A stretch of 5,770 bases of DNA, taken from contig JAEUSC010000474.1 in NCBI GenBank assembly GCA_016789035.1, positions 1-5,770 on the forward strand, in the 5' to 3' direction. Positions 4,010-5,770 of this stretch are shown piece by piece. How positions within the stretch are numbered: position 1 is the stretch's first letter; each line of letters begins with the position of its first letter. Origin of the DNA: Candidatus Omnitrophota bacterium (lineage in GTDB: Bacteria > Omnitrophota > Gorgyraeia > Zapsychrales > Fredricksoniimonadaceae). The notes below the pieces were generated by a model. That model had not been told where the DNA came from. It worked only from the letters and a program-made list of their open reading frames with translations, and did no database searches. The translations under genes and the position numbers were made by a program.

Positions 4010-5770
4010 TCATCTTTTTCTTAATGGATTACTGGTATTGCTTGTAATTGACATAAGAAATGGCAAGAAATTTCCAAAATTTGGCGAATTTCCGCCCAAC
4101 AAAATATAGGAATTCATTCTGTTTAATGACTCACGAGTCAACGGCGTACCTGGTGTTGTCCGTATGTTGCGTGATGAACCGTTCCCAAAACCCGGCGGTA
4201 ATGAAGATAAAAATGGTAAAAACTTTGAGAAATCCGGGGAATTACCACCTAACATGGTGTACGCAAGCATTCGCCGCACAAACTCTGGCGTTATGGGACG
4301 ACCTTGATTTCGATTATAAGACCGTCGATATAAAGAACCATTGTCTGAATCGGGCCCAGGATGCAATAATAATAACAGGGGAAGGTACTTAGAAAAATCA
4401 GGGGTATTTCCGCAATACAAAATCAATTGATTTCCACGTTCAAATCCCGCTTTATCAAACGGAATTTCCTTACCTCCTATTGTAATAAATACACTCGACA
4501 ATCCTGTGGGATCATCAAAATTCAGCGGTGAATTGGCATTGAATTCGTACAAATTTACACTTCCTCCAAAAAATCCCAGCCGATCCTCGCTCAGAAATCT
4601 ACCAAGCTTATTCGAATAGAAACGGTTCCGAAAATTATATAAATCAACCTCAGTTATCAATTCTCTGCCCGTATATAAATAGTTGGTTTTAGGAAGATCA
4701 GCTACAGGATTGCCGTTTTTATTCTGAACGGTCACCTTTCCAAAGGCGTCATACTCCATACGTTGAATGACGTTGCCTGTTCGATCCAAAACATCCCGGG
4801 TGGAATTAACGCCGTCGCGGGTAAAATAATATTTATCGCGTCCCTGCACCTGTGATAAAAGAAAATCAATCGAGTCTCCCAGAATATAGCGGCGAGTCAA
4901 TCCACGGGAACTGGCCGCTTCCCCGATCACATGCACGCCGTCATAAATGAAATAGATTGGTGCCCCGCCATTCACCGTTTTCTTCATTAACCGGTTGGAC
5001 CAATCATACTGATAATTCACTATGGTTGTTCCTTTGACGGTTTTGACCAATCGATTTTCAGCATCGTAGGACATGGTGAGCGTCCCGTCGCTGATAAGAT
5101 TTCCGTTGGCATCATATGTGAGCGGCACACCGTCAACTTGCGTATATTGGTTTAACACATTGGAAACATAATTCTTTGTAACGCCATTTTCGAACGCCGA
5201 TGTGCGATTGCCCACAGCGTCATAATTGTAATGTTGAAATAACGTTGGTTTGTTGATGACGTCAACCAACCGGTCTAACTCATCATTAAGGTATAGATTG
5301 AAAACTTTTTTCTCTGGATATTGCAATGTTGTCTGTGTGCGGCTGTCCAGAATGTTAACCGTATAGTTCATTTGGGAAATTACTTCCCCTGTACTCAAAC
5401 GTTTCGTCAGGATCTGGGTCAGACGATCGGCCTCATCAAACGTATAGGACGTTTGAATGCCGTTAGGATAGTTCAGTGTGGTGCGGCGGCTTGCGATATC
5501 GTAAACAAATTTGTATTCTTCTCCGCTTCCTTCCTTAATACTCGTTAGGCGATCTGACGAATCATACGTGTAATTCAAAAATGTATTGTCCGGATAAGAA
5601 AGCCTTTTTCTCAACCCCACGGGGTCATAGGAATATCCAACAATCTGACCCAAAGGCTGCTGCGCCGTGAGCAAACGATTCAACGCATCGTAAGTGTAGT
5701 AAAAAATCCCATTGACCTTGTCAGTGACCTTGGTCAGATTGCCTTCAGCGTCGTAGAAGAAATCGGCGCC
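4010..5770 (-). CDS. RHS/YD-repeat protein, C-terminal part (5' end outside the window)
   Basis: The frame is open to the right edge, giving 586 visible residues. The TTG at 5681-5683 is internal, because in-frame codons before it read YDAEGNL and TYDALNR, both YD repeats. YD repeats (YDAVGNR, YDANGNL, YDAENRL, YDAFGKV and others) fill visible residues about 1-365. The RHS-associated core follows at about 365-424 (YTGRE, FYSNKLGRFLSEDRLGF, NLYEF, DDPTGL). RHS proteins form a shell around a variable C-terminal tip that is often a toxin. Here the 162 residues after DPTGL hold a short linker (SSVFITIGGKEIPFDKAGF...) and then two and a half tandem repeats starting at GN(S/T)P(D/N)F. I recognise no nuclease, deaminase or other toxin motif. 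The gene ends RKR-stop and is followed by the PEP-CTERM gene, not by a small immunity-like gene. The N-terminal secretion domain is not visible. Confidence 0.92.
   Translation of the reverse strand, partial: GADFFYDAEGNLTKVTDKVNGIFYYTYDALNRLLTAQQPLGQIVGYSYDPVGLRKRLSYPDNTFLNYTYDSSDRLTSIKEGSGEEYKFVYDIASRRTTLNYPNGIQTSYTFDEADRLTQILTKRLSTGEVISQMNYTVNILDSRTQTTLQYPEKKVFNLYLNDELDRLVDVINKPTLFQHYNYDAVGNRTSAFENGVTKNYVSNVLNQYTQVDGVPLTYDANGNLISDGTLTMSYDAENRLVKTVKGTTIVNYQYDWSNRLMKKTVNGGAPIYFIYDGVHVIGEAASSRGLTRRYILGDSIDFLLSQVQGRDKYYFTRDGVNSTRDVLDRTGNVIQRMEYDAFGKVTVQNKNGNPVADLPKTNYLYTGRELITEVDLYNFRNRFYSNKLGRFLSEDRLGFFGGSVNLYEFNANSPLNFDDPTGLSSVFITIGGKEIPFDKAGFERGNQLILYCGNTPDFSKYLPLLLLLHPGPDSDNGSLYRRSYNRNQGRPITPEFVRRMLAYTMLGGNSPDFSKFLPFLSSLPPGFGNGSSRNIRTTPGTPLTRESLNRMNSYILLGGNSPNFGNFLPFLMSITSNTSNPLRKR
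4013..4411 (-). repeat. Diverged protein-level tandem repeats in the RHS tail
   Basis: Three units follow each other without gaps: unit 1 at 4247-4411 (55 codons), unit 2 at 4094-4246 (51 codons) and unit 3 at 4013-4093 (27 codons, truncated by the stop). Each opens with GN(S/T)P(D/N)F, then (F/Y)LP(F/L)L. Units 1 and 2 share a second block (P-I/L-T-x-E then R-M, then Y-x-M/L-LG). At DNA level they differ at many third positions (for example GGA/GGT, CCT/CCG/CCA, CTT/TTA/TTG), so the duplication is old and the protein pattern has been kept. Confidence 0.85.
4499..4678 (-). other. RHS-associated core domain ending in DPTGL
   Basis: From YTGRE to DDPTGL, this is the conserved end of the RHS shell. 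In studied RHS proteins the polypeptide is self-cleaved at or near this DPxGL site to release the tip (known for the family). The core here keeps GRFLSEDRLGF, NLYEFNANSP and DDPTGL, so cleavage is plausible but not shown. Confidence 0.8.

Noticed and set aside
4247..4411. DNA-level tandem repeat or CRISPR-like array in the RHS tail
   Set aside because: Units are similar only as protein; the DNA differs at many codons and there are no spacers.
5681..5683. TTG as the start codon of the RHS gene
   Set aside because: Upstream codons to the right edge are all in frame and encode YD-repeat sequence (YDAEGNL, TYDALNR), so this TTG is an internal Leu codon.

Overview
All genes in this 5.8 kb window lie on the minus strand, so transcription runs from the right end to the left end. 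The best-supported content is, in order of transcription: the 3' end of an RHS/YD-repeat protein (cut by the right edge), a secreted PEP-CTERM protein with a carbohydrate-binding-like fold, a membrane-anchored C39-type cysteine peptidase overlapping a polytopic family 2 glycosyltransferase by 4 bp, a 445-base stretch with no convincing gene but strong inverted repeats, a small DUF3820 protein, and the first 51 codons of a secreted protein cut by the left edge.

The window suggests a Gram-negative bacterium with an exosortase/PEP-CTERM sorting system. The evidence is the PEP + hydrophobic segment + RKK tail of the 3246-3944 product, Shine-Dalgarno sites and an ATGA overlap. Base composition is middling and nothing fixes the phylum. 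Proteobacteria, Verrucomicrobia/Planctomycetes or uncultivated relatives such as Omnitrophota are all possible (inference only).

The right half (3246-5770) encodes surface or secreted proteins. The RHS reading frame is open through the right edge; the TTG at 5681-5683 sits inside a YDALNR repeat motif and is not a start. Its core ends at DPTGL. After that it carries no toxin that I recognise, but a tail of two and a half diverged tandem repeats of about 51-55 residues. No small immunity-type gene follows it. The middle (901-3179) is a two-gene unit that looks envelope- or exopolysaccharide-related: a glycosyltransferase resembling the cellulose synthase/OpgH type, coupled to an exported C39-like peptidase. 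A 10-bp perfect hairpin with a T-tract sits between the PEP-CTERM gene and the peptidase gene, directly against the peptidase start codon. It could therefore be a terminator, an attenuator or both.

The observations most worth a second look are the repeat-bearing RHS tail with its LGG/N junctions near a C39 peptidase gene, the hairpin abutting the peptidase start codon, and the 14-bp imperfect palindrome in the gene-poor stretch.
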